Below, piece by piece: positions 45,806 through 58,174 of a stretch of 64,000 nt of DNA. Below the pieces are notes generated by a model. It was not told the DNA's origin. It saw only the letters and a list, made by a program, of their open reading frames with translations, and did no database searches. Both the position numbers and the translations under genes were made by a program. Every line of letters begins with the position of its first letter. Within the stretch, counting starts at the first letter, position 1. The stretch covers positions 55,793,001 through 55,857,000 of the forward strand of contig NC_080578.1 in assembly GCF_029962835.1 (NCBI RefSeq), read 5' to 3'. Source of the DNA: Magnolia sinica (Eukaryota > Streptophyta > Magnoliopsida > Magnoliales > Magnoliaceae).

Positions 45806-47789
45806 ACGGTGTATGTCAACACCAGAACGTTGAAACAGAGGACGCCAAACGTTCCTCAGCCAATCAGTTCACGTAAACTGATTACAAAAAGTTGAGATCT
45901 CATCAGCTATGATGAGTCTGGGAAATCCGAATGGTCCACATGAAGCAGCACCTCATAAAACCCCTTGGTTTCAAATTTCACTTTAAACCGAAACTTCAGC
46001 GGGCCACAAGGAATGAAAACAGTTTCTTCCTTTAAATTGAAATTATTCTTGCTATGGCCCACCAGAATCTTGGATCATGGTGAAAACTCACGCCTTGAGG
46101 TTTCTTGGGATTCTAAATCTTATGGACCATTTGGATTTGACACCCATGTCACAAATATAAAGGTGCGCGGGTGCCTGGGTGCCTAGGTGGGCGTGCCTCA
46201 TATATTTATGCATGGTGAGTCCTGCACGTGTGGAACCCATGTTGTGCACACTTAATATAAACCGTCTAAGGTCGGGATGCAGTGCGCCTGGACACACATC
46301 CACGCCATCCACACAGAACTCGTGTGATACATGTATAATATACATATATATGTACATACGTACCCTAGGTTACAAATATCATATACATGACGTATACAGG
46401 GATACACTGTGTGATGTACATGAGATAGAAGTAGTGTGCTAGCTCACCCATATGATGGTGGGCCACGTATGTGGGCCCCACCATGATATAAATGCTTGTC
46501 TGTATAGTCCGTACAATGGACCCCACCAACTAAATAACAGTATATCACGCCCACTTATTGGGACAAGTACTATTAGGCTTATACCCTCGCAAATAAACAC
46601 CAAACCATCATGATTTGGGCATTCGACCAACCATGGCGTCCTAGAATCTTAGAACTTATTAGCTAATGCAAGGGATCTCTCCAAGAATCTGTTCAAGCAA
46701 TGCAAAAGACACTAGCTTCTCAAGAGGGCTCACGCCAAAGGACACCCTACAACGTATCTGGTGATGATTCTTTCCCCTTAAGCTTTCCATCCTTAACTAG
46801 ACCAGAAATAGTAGCTTTATTAGAGTAAAATGGCTAGCTAGACTAATGATAAACTGTATGTGAGAATGAACTGCATTCACTTGAATTATCTGTTTAAACG
46901 TGATAATTCTCATGCTTACTATTATTTAGATTCTTGATTTTCTCTGAACTGCTTAAGTGAAAATCTAGTCCTTTTATGTCATGTAAATTCAGTTGTTGTA
47001 TATTGATACATGTGTCATTCCTTATTTTAATATATGATGCTATGACACACATACTGCTAAAATCTCTCCATAGGGAATCCTAGTAAAGGAGAGTCCGTGG
47101 TTGGGGTGTAACTAGATTGGTTGTCAAGTGAGTAGGCCCCTAATATGGAGGTTTTGGTTGTGGTGTTTGACCACGGAGTTTACCATCCATGTGTGGTTTC
47201 ACCTAACTGACTTGAGATGGACTCCATAACCCTTCTAAATACCGTTGTTTACTCGTTGTCTTGAATCATTCATGCCGACATGTTTAAATCATCACTTTTG
47301 GTAATTTCAAACTATTCACCCCTAGTCGGCATTGGTGGTATCCCCCTTATGTTGAATTGATTGACCACATGTTAGTAGGTGCTATACACACGCTAAGACG
47401 GTAGTCTCATGGGCCGGGGATGGTGGTAATGGGACACTATACCCGAGCCGTCGGCCTACGCTGGGCCCTGTGCTCCCCGTAGTGACCGTGAGCTTATTCA
47501 AATTTGCTGTTTGCAAATGGACTAATAATGGGCTGACAAGTCATGCATACATGGCATATTTTGATGACTTGGATCACTCTGCCCTGTGATTACGCTGCGT
47601 GTTACGCTTATGATCAGTCATTCGATTGTGATATTGACTCGGATTATCATGCCCTGCGATTACGCTGCGTGTTGTACTGATAACCAGTCTTATCCCTGGG
47701 TGACGACCCCGATGTCCGTTCGGATGTGTTTCCCGGGGCATAGGCCGTCTGGATGTTTTACCTAGGCCGACGATTGCATTCATACATTC

Positions 47790-48047
47790 GTGCATTTAAA
47801 AAGACTGCATCTACTGTGTTTTGGATTATCTGTATGCTTTTATGCTATTCCTTGTTTAGGGCGGCGGTATGTAATCTTAGCGGTAAATCACACTGAGTTG
47901 GCCACTCATTCATCAATATTCAACCGTACAGAGGACATAGGGACAGAGGAAGTTACGGAGGAGCCAGAGGCAACAGAGGTTGAGGAGGAAGCTTATAATG
48001 AGGAACCGTACCAGGAGGCAGCTGCTTATTTTGGATTGAATCAGTAG
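47790..48047 (+). CDS. Acidic open frame at the end of the GY-A LTR
   Basis: An 86-codon frame whose last 40 residues are strongly acidic (EDIGTEEVTEEPEATEVEEE, then AYNEEPYQEA). The same end is open in the other LTR as part of a 145-codon frame (57505-57942). The upstream parts differ in reading. Located 230 bp before the LTR end, it would be in the transcribed leader if transcription starts near 44330. No known domain. It may be chance conserved by recent LTR identity. Confidence 0.3.
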   Translation: MHLKRLHLLCFGLSVCFYAIPCLGRRYVILAVNHTELATHSSIFNRTEDIGTEEVTEEPEATEVEEEAYNEEPYQEAAAYFGLNQ

Positions 48048-48277
48048 CCTATTTGTTTATTAACATTTCAGTTTATTTTGAGAATTAAGGTTTTGTATAT
48101 GAGCCCCAACTGAGTGGCCCATGATATTATTATTGCTTGGGTTTTATCTATACTACGCTTGGTTCCATTAATCGCACTTTGATTTGGGTTTGATTATCCT
48201 TATACTTATCAGTTAACACCTGGGTTTTCAAGAGATGAGTGATATACTCGGGTCTCGAAAACCGGAGCGTTACAAGT

Positions 48278-48289
48278 TGGTATCAGAGC
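48278..48289 (+). other. Primer-binding site, tRNA-iMet type
   Basis: TGGTATCAGAGC, exact initiator-tRNA-Met type, three bases after the 5' LTR. Confidence 0.92.
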
Positions 48290-48625
48290 GGAGTATGAGA
48301 CAGCCTAGCTGTGGGACCAGCTTACAAACCTTAAAGGATTAACTTAAACAAAAAAAATAGTTAGAATAAATGAACATAGAAATAGAATACTTAGGCCCCC
48401 TCTGGAACAACTTAGAACTTCTTGAGAAATGATAAGTTAGTCATCTGAACTTAGAAACAAAAACCTTAGCTCCCTTGGAAAATCCAAACCACAAGTGTTG
48501 ACTGAATAAGGAACTCCCTCGCCATGCAACTACTAAATTCTCCCCCTTATAATGTTTCACATTAGTTAGGAGCTGTTCTTCACCCTTCTATTCCTAAACC
48601 ACGAAATCTGATCTCACTGGAGGCC
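48290..48625 (+). other. GY-A leader
   Basis: Untranslated leader between PBS and gag ATG. No gene or clear structure seen. Confidence 0.6.
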
Positions 48626-49726
48626 ATGCCACCCACGACACGATCACGTCGGGCCCACACAGTCGACATCCACCCCATTCCATCAACCGAGCGCGGAAGG
48701 GGGCGCAGCCCTGTTTATACACCAAGCCTTCTGCCTGGAATGGTGGATGGGGACATAAGGTCGGAAGGTGTAGAAGACTCTCCCTCTCCTCAGATCTTTG
48801 CATCAGGGCTGCCCTCACCACACTTCGGGCGACGAACACCATCAGCCGAACCCTCAGCCAACATATACGAGGACACACCGATGGGAGCTGCCGCTTTCGC
48901 ACAGATGGCGGCAACTATGCAGCAGCAGCAGGCTGCCTTCATGCAGCAGCAACAAGACTCACACGCTTTAATGATGGAAACCCTGCAAAGTCATGGGGGA
49001 GCGTCACGTGATACGGAGGTACGAGACGCGGACATATTCGAGCGTTTCTTAAGGCTCCGACCACCGACTTTCAGGGGAGCGCCTGACCCGGTTCAGGCCG
49101 AACATTGGCTGGCAAGGATTGCCAAGATGATGGGACCGTTGGAGTGCTCTAACACTCAAAAGGTCAGCTGGGCCACATACCTGCTTGAGGGAGAGGCCGA
49201 GAACTGGTGGAAAAGTGTACAAAGAAGTGTGCCAACTGGGTACACCTAGACCTAGGCTGGCTTCAAAACAAAGTTCCTGGAGAAGTACTTTCCACGGTCG
49301 TGTCGCAGCGAGAAGATTGCACAGTTCTTGAAGTTGGAACATGGAAGTTTGACAGTCGCCCAGTATGAGGCGAGATTTGATGAGCTATCACGATACGTAC
49401 CTAAGGCCCTCGAGGATGAGTACAAACTGGAGAAGTTCAAAGAAGGACTGAAGCCTGGGATACAATCTTGGCTATGCACTTGGGATTTTGGGGATTTCCC
49501 GGAATTGGTGGACAAGGCAATGCGCGTGGAGAAAGATTTTGAGCGCACCGTCTGCTCCCGCCAGCCGACTCGAGATGCCCCGTTCCGACCAAGGCAACCT
49601 CCTCCTGCTCCGCCCACCCCTACGGGGAGACCTAGACCACTGGTCGCACGAGCACCGCCTTTTCCCCCTAGCGGAGGCTGTAGTTACTGTGGAAAGGCGA
49701 ACCACAACACCCAGGCTTGCTTCTAG
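48626..49726 (+). pseudogene. gag: GY-A gag (TAG-interrupted)
   Basis: Starts MPPTTRSRRAHTVDIHPIPS, a basic N-terminus like other Del/Tekay gags. Then come a glutamine-rich segment (MQQQQAAFMQQQQDSH, about residues 93-110), the gag core (HWLARIAKMMGPLE, EGEAENWWKSV, then FLEKYFPRS, SLTVAQYEARFDELSRYVP) and a zinc knuckle CSYCGKANHNTQAC (residues 352-365) with all four ligands. TAG codons stand at residues 208, 210 and 367. No frameshift: the frame runs through to pol. Confidence 0.9.
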
Positions 49727-50596
49727 CGGATGAGAGATCAAGGTATTCCGCCCCAGATGCACCGACCATTGCAGAGCCAGACAGCAGCAAGGGCAGCGCC
49801 TAGGCCTCAACAGCCCAGGCAAGGGCCCCCACATCAGCCGAGGGCTCCCCCTTCGCGAGTATATGTTGTCGCCACCACAGAGGCTGAACAGGACTCCCTC
49901 CAGACCATTCATGGTACCACCCACATTAACGGTACCCCTGTACTCACTTTATTTGATTCTGGTGCAACTCTATCTTTCATTAATTCTGCTATTACATCTA
50001 GATTAGAACTGAACACAACTCGGATGCATGCCCCCTTAGTTGTAGCATCCCCCATGGGTAAATTTGTAGAAACCGATAAAATGTGTAGAGCATGTCCCAT
50101 TACGCTCGCAAGTCGCGAGGTTACTGTGGACCTAATTATCACGCCGATCAAGCAGTTTGACATCATCCTTGGGATGGACTGGCTCACTTTGGTACGTGCA
50201 GTCATGGATTGTCGTAACAAAACAGTGACAATATCCGTCCCAAGGCGTGCCTCCTTCACCGTGAAAGGAGGGGGCAGATGCCGAGAGTTCGAGAGCTTGT
50301 AGGCTCTAGAGGAAGCCGAGTCAGCAGAAGTCACCATCAGTCAGATACCAGTAGTCCAAGATTTCCTTGAAGTATTCCAAGAAATACTAGAGCTACCCCC
50401 TAGAAGAGCGATAAACTTCTGCATCGACCTTAAGCCAGGAACTGCTCCTATATCACTCCCTCCATTTCGCATGCCTCCTTACGAGATGGAAGAGTTGAGG
50501 AGTTAGATTAATGAGCTGCTCACTCAGGGCTTTGTCTGTCCCAGTGTTTCTCCTTGGGGAGCACCGGTCCTCTTTGTTAAGAAAAAGGATAGATCG
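49727..50596 (+). pseudogene. pol: GY-A protease and N-terminal RT
   Basis: Continues the same frame. After a proline/glutamine-rich linker the aspartic protease has LFDSGATLSF with catalytic Asp at residue 444, and FDIILGMDWL near its end. TAG at residues 559 and 627. RT begins with the FPEVFQE-like VVQDFLEVFQEILELPP and [17 protein letters not shown]. Confidence 0.88.
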
Positions 50597-51745
50597 ATGC
50601 GTCTCTGTATAGATTACAGGAGACTGAACGATGTAACAATCAAGAACAGATATCCCCTACCGCGTATCGACGATCTATTTGATCAGTTGAAAGACGCCAA
50701 GTACTTCTCCAAAATAGACTTGCGGTCAGGATATCACCAGCTGAGGATCAGTGATGAGGACATCCCGAAGACAGCCTTCAGAACTCATTACGGGCACTAC
50801 GAGTTCCTGGTTATGTCTTTTGGTCTCATGAATGCTCCAGCGGTTTTTATGGACCTCATGAACCGAGTCTTCATGCCTTACCTAGACCGGTTCGTGATCG
50901 TGTTCATTGATGACATCTTGGTCTATTCCAAGAGCCAAGAGGAGCATGAACAGCATCTGCGTACGGTCTTAAGTACGTTAAAGGATAACCAACTGTATGC
51001 TAAGTTGTCCAAATGCGAGTTCTGGGAATGGGAAGTGAAATTCTTAGGGCATGTAGTAAAGGCAGAAGGAATAGCGGTCGATCCAGCTAAGGTGGAAGCA
51101 GTATCTAAGTGGGAACAGCCCACTATAGTGACCGAGGTTTGGAGTTTCCTGGGCATGGTTGGGTACTACCGACGCTTCATTAAGGAATTCTCTAGAACCG
51201 CGCGACTGCTCACGCAACTGACGAAGAAGAATGCCCGGTTCACATGGGATGAAAATGCAGAAGCAGCATTCCAAGAATTGAAGATGAGATTAACTTCTGC
51301 GCCGGTGCTCACTCTCCCACAAGAAGGAGAGAAGTTCGTGGTATACAGCGATGCCTCGAAGTTGGGCCTTGGTTGCGTTCTGATGCAGAACGATAAAGTA
51401 ATTGCTTACGCCTCTCGTCAGTTGAAGAAGCACGAAGAGAACTACCCGACTCATGACCTTGAGTTGGCGGCCGTGGTATTTGCCTTAAAGATATGGAGGC
51501 ATTACCTATATGGAGAAGATTTTCATTTATTCTGCGATCACAAGAGTCTGAAATACATATTCACACAGAAGGACTTGAACATGCGTCAGCGTCGGTGGAT
51601 GGAGACTCTTAAAGATTTCCACTTCGAAATCTCATACCACCCCGACAAGGTAAACTCCATGACCGATGCTCTGAGTCGGAAGAAGAAGCACGAGCTGGTA
51701 GCCACCTTGATGATCAAGGAGTGGGAAATGATGAAATTCATATAG
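50597..51745 (+). pseudogene. pol: GY-A reverse transcriptase and RNase H
   Basis: A 382-codon open segment. RT has [12 protein letters not shown] and catalytic FIDD (residues 760-763 of the polyprotein), followed by the connection domain ([24 protein letters not shown]). RNase H has [10 protein letters not shown] (Asp 909), [20 protein letters not shown] (Glu 946), CDHKSLKY (Asp 971) and ends in MTDALSRKK. All catalytic residues are intact. The segment ends in a TAG at residue 1040. Confidence 0.93.
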
Positions 51746-53053
51746 GACTTCGAAATCCAACTCACCCTCGACGAACCTGATGACTACGTAGCTCTGTTGA
51801 CTGCAGAGCCAACCCTGGTCCGACACATGATCTCCATACAAGACCAAGATGAATGGCTCATCAAAATGAAAGGAAGGTGCAAGAATGAAGTGATGTTTTA
51901 CTGGAGGGTTGGCGATGACGGTGGTCTTCGATATGAGGGACAAGTATGCGTTCCAAACGACGCCGAATTAAGGAAAGAAGTAATGAAGGAAGCCCACCAT
52001 TCCAAGTTAGCCATCTACCCAGGAAGCACGAAAATGTACAATGATGTAAAAAGGCAGTACTGGTGGAGCAATATGAAGAGGGACATCGCCGACTTTGTGG
52101 CAAGATGCATGGTGTGCCAGAAGATCAAAGCTGAGCATCGCAAACCTGCTGGCCTCCTTCAGCCACTACCCTTGGCAGAATGGAAGTGGGATAGCATTTC
52201 TATGGACTTTATATCTGGTCTTCCTAGGACGCAGAGGAAGCATGACTCAATCTAGGTCATTGTTGATCGGTTGACCAAAGCCGCCAGATTCCTCCCGATC
52301 CGCACGACAGACTCCACCGAAAGCTTGGCAAAGTTATATGTTCGGGAAGTCGTGCGATCATACGGGGTTCCGCGGGAAATTATTTCAGATCGAGACTCTA
52401 GATTTACTTCTGCCTTTTGGAAGAGACTGCAGGAAGAATTGGGCACGAAACTCAAGTTCAGTACGGCGTTTCACCCTCAGACAGATGGGCAGACTGAGCG
52501 GGTGAACCAGAACTTAGAAGATATGCTGAGAGCATGCGTCCTAGACTTTCAGGGCAACTGGGACGACCACCTGGCACTGGCAGAGTTCGTATACAACAAC
52601 AATTTCCAGTCCAGCATAGGCATGGTACCGTATGAAGCTTTTTATGGTCGCCCTTGCCGAGCCCCTCAATGTTGGGCAGAAATAGGAGAAAGAAGCTTGT
52701 TGGGTTCGGAGTTGGTTCAGGCTACTACTCAGGTCATTGACGTGGTCAGAAAACATCTGCGCACCGCCCAGAGCAGACAGAAGAGCTATGCGGATAACCG
52801 ACGTCGCGACCTGGAGTTTACAGTCGGCGACCACGTATTTTTGAAGGTGTCGCCTATGAAGGGTCTGATGAGGTTCGGTCAGAAAGGGAAGCTAGCACCA
52901 CGTTTCATCGGGCCTTTCGAGATCTTAAATCGTGTGGGAGCCGTCGCATACCACCTTGCACTGCCTACTGCACTGGCCAGTATTCACAATGTCTTCCACA
53001 TATCCATGTCGAAGAAGTATATACCAGACGATTCGCATATCATTAGTTGGGAG
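51746..53053 (+). pseudogene. pol: GY-A integrase
   Basis: Zinc-binding domain at 51985-52135 (EAHHSKLAIYPGSTKMY, CMVCQKIK): two Cys and the first His are present, but the His expected in the HPG position is Tyr (residue 1132); GY-B keeps His there. Catalytic triad Asp1194 (SISMDF), Asp1255 (IISDRD) and Glu1291 (GQTERVN) with D,D(35)E spacing. TAG at residue 1210. The C-terminal part has GDHVFLKVSPMKGL, KGKLAPRFIGPFEI and SIHNVFHISMSKKYIPD, the GPY/F-type module of gypsy integrases. Confidence 0.9.
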
Positions 53054-53287
53054 TAGATTGAGCTGACAGATGATACCTCCTACACCAAGGAACCCATCCG
53101 TATCTTGGACCACAAGGAGCAGGTCCTATGGACAAAGACTATACCTCTAGTCAAGGTTCTTTGGTCACATCATGGGGAGGAAGAAGCGACATGGGAACGA
53201 GAAGCGGAAGTTAAGGAAAAGTACCCTCACCTATTCAGTAACACACCTCAGGTAATTTCGAGGGCGAAATTTTTTTTAGGAGGGTAG
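53054..53287 (+). pseudogene. GY-A chromodomain
   Basis: Follows a TAG at residue 1477. EPIRILDHKEQVLWTKTIPL, VKVLWSHHGEEEATWEREAE and KYPHLF form a C-terminal chromodomain as in Del/Tekay elements. The final TAG at 53285-53287 is the last stop, so the whole frame is 1553 codons. The frame end overlaps the polypurine tract. Confidence 0.88.
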
Positions 53288-53289
53288 AC
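53270..53289 (+). other. Polypurine tract of GY-A
   Basis: TTTTTAGGAGGGTAGAC next to the 3' LTR, the usual gypsy plus-strand priming site; it overlaps the end of the polyprotein frame. Confidence 0.75.
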
Positions 53290-56200
53290 TGTAACACCCC
53301 GTACCTTCAATACATGGGTGTTACCTTTTAAACCCACACTAAACTAAAAATTACTTGGGTTAACCAAAACGTGAACTCGACATACGTAGGATGGGGATTC
53401 CCTTCGACATTAGAGCCATCCATCAGGGTCTCAATGAGCTAGAATACTCCCTATGACCATTAGGAAGGTGAGACCACTCGAACACTCAAAGTTGAAGCCA
53501 TTATGCTAGTTAATTCTAGTGCAACACACTTGTCACTAACACTTTAGAATCCGTTAGCTACAAACGAAGCCTTCATCATAACTAATACCCTATATTAACC
53601 GTTGAAAAAGTTTGTCAGGCCCACCTGATCGGTGGATCATGACCTATAGGCCAATGATGGCCCAAGGATGTATGTAACGGGCCATCCAAGACTCACTATC
53701 AACCCAAAGTGAACCAGGATCCCTGGGTACTGTCCCCCAATGCAAATGAATGGAGTAGATCATGGTAATCAGATTTCAGTGGACCCCTACACAATGCATA
53801 TACACAAAGGGTGCTTGGGCACGAGGTGTACTAAACCCAATGCTCGGTCAAACTAGCTCTGACCGAGCATTTGGCAAATATCTTCCCGCCCTTCCTCTCT
53901 CTATTTCAAACCGACCCACTTCAAACCTATAAGTGGGCCACCACGATCGTTTTCTGAGCATTCTAAACTGTTCAAATCCTTCATGGGACCCACACGATCA
54001 AAACGGTATAGCCGTTTGATCACTTGTAAACGGACGAAGGAGATTGAATGCCACCGTCCAATCTGTGCCAAAAACCACCCGACCCGAGCCTGTGGTAAAA
54101 GGGAGAAAAAGAATCGCTCTTCATCTTTAAGAAGGATGAATCTTAGCCATCCGTTGGGGAAACGATCCCAACCGTTCCCTCTCTCTCACTCCCTCTATAA
54201 GATGGGCCCTGTAGCCCTAGGAAATTCGTATCAAGAGAGGAAGAAAGAGAGAGTGTAAGAGAAAGAAAAACAGAGAGCTGTTCTCTCCTCCACAGGTGAC
54301 CATTTCTCCTTCCATTTCTTTCTTTCTGTTTCAGTTAGGTTGAGGCCACAATGATGGTTGTATTAGGATGAAGGATGGCCAATCAATGGCCATGCTTTCG
54401 GATAGAAAGCAGACCGGCAAATACCCCTGTGTTGATTAAGCAGTCCATTTCAAGCCTCTGTTTAGAGCTAGGACTGACCAAATGATGGTCGGGTCTCAGG
54501 CAAACACTAGGCCTAAATGTGGCTATAGATGGGTTGAAAGCTAGCCAAGTAATGGCTATGTTCACACCTAAAGCAAAGCATTTAAGTAGGTCCCTATTTT
54601 TAGGTCAGAACGGAGCCAATCTGTGGCCTTGTTTCCGGTCTAAAACTGAGTCGATCAGTGGCTCTGTTCCATGCTGGAAACCGACCCATTTGCAGCACCC
54701 GATTTGGGCTAAGACCCGGCTAAACAATGGCCGAGCGTCGGTCCAAAAATCAAGAGAAATGAAGCTCTGTTTTGAGCCAGAATAAACGGCCAAACAATGG
54801 CCGGGATTTGGACTGAAAACCAACCCAACTGAAGCTCTGTTTTAAGCTGAATATGGGTCAAACAATGGCCAGTGTTTTGAGCTAAAACGATGGCCAAACA
54901 TGGCCCTGCATAAAGGCTACCTGACTCAGCTCCAACGGCAGGAAGATGGGTCGACACCATGCCAATCCATGGCTAGGAAGATGACCCCGAACTAGGCCGC
55001 AAACAGACCTTCATACGGCTGGAAACGTGCCTCAGTCAGCCTTGCTGAAGGCAGTGCATGGAGTCACGTAGGCTCCTTTTTTGGTGAACTATACGCAGCA
55101 GATGGGCACACCACCAAACAGTCTCAGTGGACCACACCGTATGAACGGTTGGGACATGAATGGGTCCCAAGAATCCAGCTGCAACGAGTCCAGGAAACAA
55201 GTTCCACCAGCGCATGCATGAGGGCTGTTTTCATGTCTAAATTGATGGACCATGGACTGTCTGGCGCTGGGCCATGCATAAATGCTGGTGGGCTGCTCAT
55301 GGCCCCTACATAAATGCAGGTGGGCCTCACCCACACGTCAGTGGGTTGCATCGACCAGGGGCCCTATGCTGACCGTAGGCCCCACCAACGTACTGGTGGG
55401 TTGCACTGACTGTGGGCCACCTATGTTGGACCGTCCATCAGGGACTTTGCGTCAAGATGAGAATCCTGGGCCGAACGTCCTTTAGTGATGTCCAGGACTG
55501 GGACGTGTCCTTCCCTTTTCTTTCTTTTGTTTCCTGTTCTTTTCTTTTATTTATATAGAAAAAAAATGTATAAATAAAATATGCTACGTATAGTATGAAT
55601 ATACATTACATAGATACGTGGTGGGCCCTGGGATCCACCTATGAAGTGAAATACACAGATACGTGGTGGGCCCTAGGATCCACCTATGAAGTGAAATACA
55701 CGGTGCATGTCAGCACCAGAACGTTGAAACAGAGGACGCCGAACGCTCCTCTGCCAATCAGTTCACGTAAACTGATTGCAAAAAGTTGAGATCTCATCAG
55801 CTATGATGAGTCTGGGAAATCCGAATGGTCCACATGAAGCAGCACCTCATAAAACCCCTTGGTTTCAAATTTTACTTTAAACCGAAACTTCAGTGGGCCA
55901 CAAGGAATGAAAACAGTTTCTTCCTTTAAATTGAAATTATTCTTGCTATGGCCCACCAGAATCTTGGATCATGGTGAAAACTCACGCCTTGAGGCTTCTT
56001 GGGATTCTACATCTTATGGACCATTCGGATTTGACACCCATGTCACAAATATGAAGGTGCGCGGGTGCCTGGGTGCCTAGGTGGGCGTGCCTCATTTATT
56101 TATGCATGGTGAGTCCTGTATGTGTGGAACCCATGTTGTGCACACTTAATATAAACCGTCTAAGGTTGGGATGCAGTGCGCCTGGACACACATCCACACC

Positions 56201-58169
56201 GTCCACATAGAACTCGTGTGATACATGTATAATATACATATATATGTACATACGTACCCTAAGTTACAAATATCATATACATGACATATACAGGGATACA
56301 CTGTGTGATGTACATGAGATAGAAGTAGTGTGCTAGCTCACCCATATGACGGTGGGCCATGTATGTGGGCCCCACCATGATATAAATGCTTGTCTGCACA
56401 GTCCGTGCAATGGACCCCACCAACTAAATAACAGTATATTACGCCCACTTATTGGGACAAGTATTATTAGGCTTGTACCCTCTCAAATAAACACCAAACC
56501 ATCATGATTTGGGCCATTCGACGAACCATGGCGTCCTAGAATCTTAGAACTTATTAGCTAATGCAAGGGATCTCTCCAGGAATCTGTTCAAGTAACGCAG
56601 AGACACTAGCTTCTTAAGAGGGCTCACGCCAAAGGACACCCTACAACGTATCTGGTGATGATTCTTTCCCCTTAAGCTTTCCACCCTTAACTAGACCAAA
56701 AATAGTAGCTTTATTAGAGTAAAACGGCTAGCTAGACTAATGATAAACTGTATGTGAGAATGAACTGTATTCACTTGAATTATCTGTTTAAACGTGATAA
56801 TTCTCATGCTTACTATTATTTAGATTCTTGATTTTCTCTGAACTGCTTAAGTGAATAATCTAGTCCTTTTATGTCATGTAAATTCAGTTGTTGTATATTG
56901 ATACATGTGTCATTCCTTATTTTAATATATGATGCTATGACACACATACTGTTAAAATCTTTCCATGGGGAATCCTAGTAAAGGAGAGTCCATGGTTGGG
57001 CTGTAACTAGATTGGTTGTCACGTGAGTAGGCCCCTGACATGGAGGTTTTGGTTGTGGTGTTTGACCACGGGGTTTACCATCCATGTGTGGTTTCACCTA
57101 ACTGACTTGGGATGGACTCCATAACCCTTCTAAATACCGTTGTTTACTCGTTGTTTTGAATCATTCATGCCGACATGTTTAAATCGCCACTTTTGGTGAT
57201 TTCAAACTATTCACCCCTAGTCGGCATTGGTGGTATCCCCCTTATGTTGAATTGATTGACCACATGTTAGTAGGTATTACACACACCCTAAGACGGTAGT
57301 CTCATGGGCCGGGGATGGTGGTAATGGGACACTATGCCCGAGCCGTCGGCCTACGCTGGGCCCTGTGCTCCCCGTAGTGACCGTGAGCTTATTCAAATTG
57401 GTTGTTTGCAAATGGACTAATAATAGGCTGACAAGTCATGCATACATGACATATTTCGATGACTTGGATCACTCTGCCCTGCGATTACGCTGCGTGTTGC
57501 GCTTATGACCAGTCATTCGATTGTGATATTGACTCGGATTATCATGCCCTGCGATTTCACTACGTGTTGCGCTGATAACCAGTCTTATCCCTGGGTGACG
57601 ATCCCGATGTCCGTCCGGATGTTTTTTCCGGGACATAGGCCATCTGGATGTTTTACCCGGGCCGACGATTGCATTCATACATTCATGCATTTAGAAAGAC
57701 TGCATCTACTGTATTTTGGATTATCTGTATGCTTTTATGCTATTCCTTGTTTAAGGCAGCGGTGTGTAATCTTAGCGGGAGATCACACTGAGTTGGCCAC
57801 TCATTCATCAATATTCAACCGTACAGAGGACATAGGGACAGAGGAAGTTACGGAGGAGCCGGAGGCAACGGAGGTCGAGGAGGAAGCTTACAATGAGGAA
57901 CCATACCAGGAGGCAACTGCTTATTTTGGATTGAATCAGTAGCCTATTTGTTTATTAACATTTCAGTTTATTTTGAGAATTAAGGTTTTATATATGGGCC
58001 CCAGCTGAGTGGCCCATGATATCATTATTGCTTGGGTTTTATCTATACTACGCTTGGTTCCGTTAATCGCACTTTGATTTGAGTTTGATTATCCTTATGC
58101 TTATCAGTTAACACCTGGGTTTTCAAGAGATGAGTGATATACTCGGGTCTCGAAAATCGGGGCATTACA
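53290..58169 (+). repeat. GY-A 3' LTR (4880 bp)
   Basis: Same length as the 5' LTR and collinear with it throughout: every landmark is shifted by exactly 9895 bp where checked. Ends GGCATTACA before TSD GTTAA. Differences seen are mainly transitions. Confidence 0.93.
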
Positions 58170-58174
58170 GTTAA

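Larger units (their letters stand above)
43395..48274 (+). repeat. GY-A 5' LTR (4880 bp)
   Basis: Contains a TATA-like TATAAG at 44301, a degenerate repeat with AACAATGGCC (44470-45010), a 45-bp tandem duplication (45715-45805) and a conserved acidic open frame near its end (47790-48047). Ends GCGTTACA, followed by the PBS. Confidence 0.93.
43395..58169 (+). mobile_element. GY-A: complete Del/Tekay chromovirus (14.8 kb)
   Basis: Two LTRs of exactly 4880 bp each (43395-48274 and 53290-58169), TGTAACACC...TTACA ends, TSD GTTAA at 43390-43394 and 58170-58174, an initiator-tRNA-Met PBS, a polypurine tract and a gag-pol in a single frame ending in a chromodomain. The inserted site is the 3' LTR of GY-B. 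In the first 125 bp the LTRs differ at four positions, so the insertion is younger than GY-B but not recent. Eight TAG codons block the polyprotein. Confidence 0.95.

Noticed and set aside
49328..49924. Minus-strand frames overlapping GY-A gag as antisense genes
   Set aside because: They shadow the GC-rich gag coding strand and have no recognisable domain.
48626..53287. TAG used as a sense codon in GY-A
   Set aside because: The same pattern is simply explained by C-to-T decay at CHG sites, and plant nuclear genes use TAG as stop. Kept only as an alternative to test.
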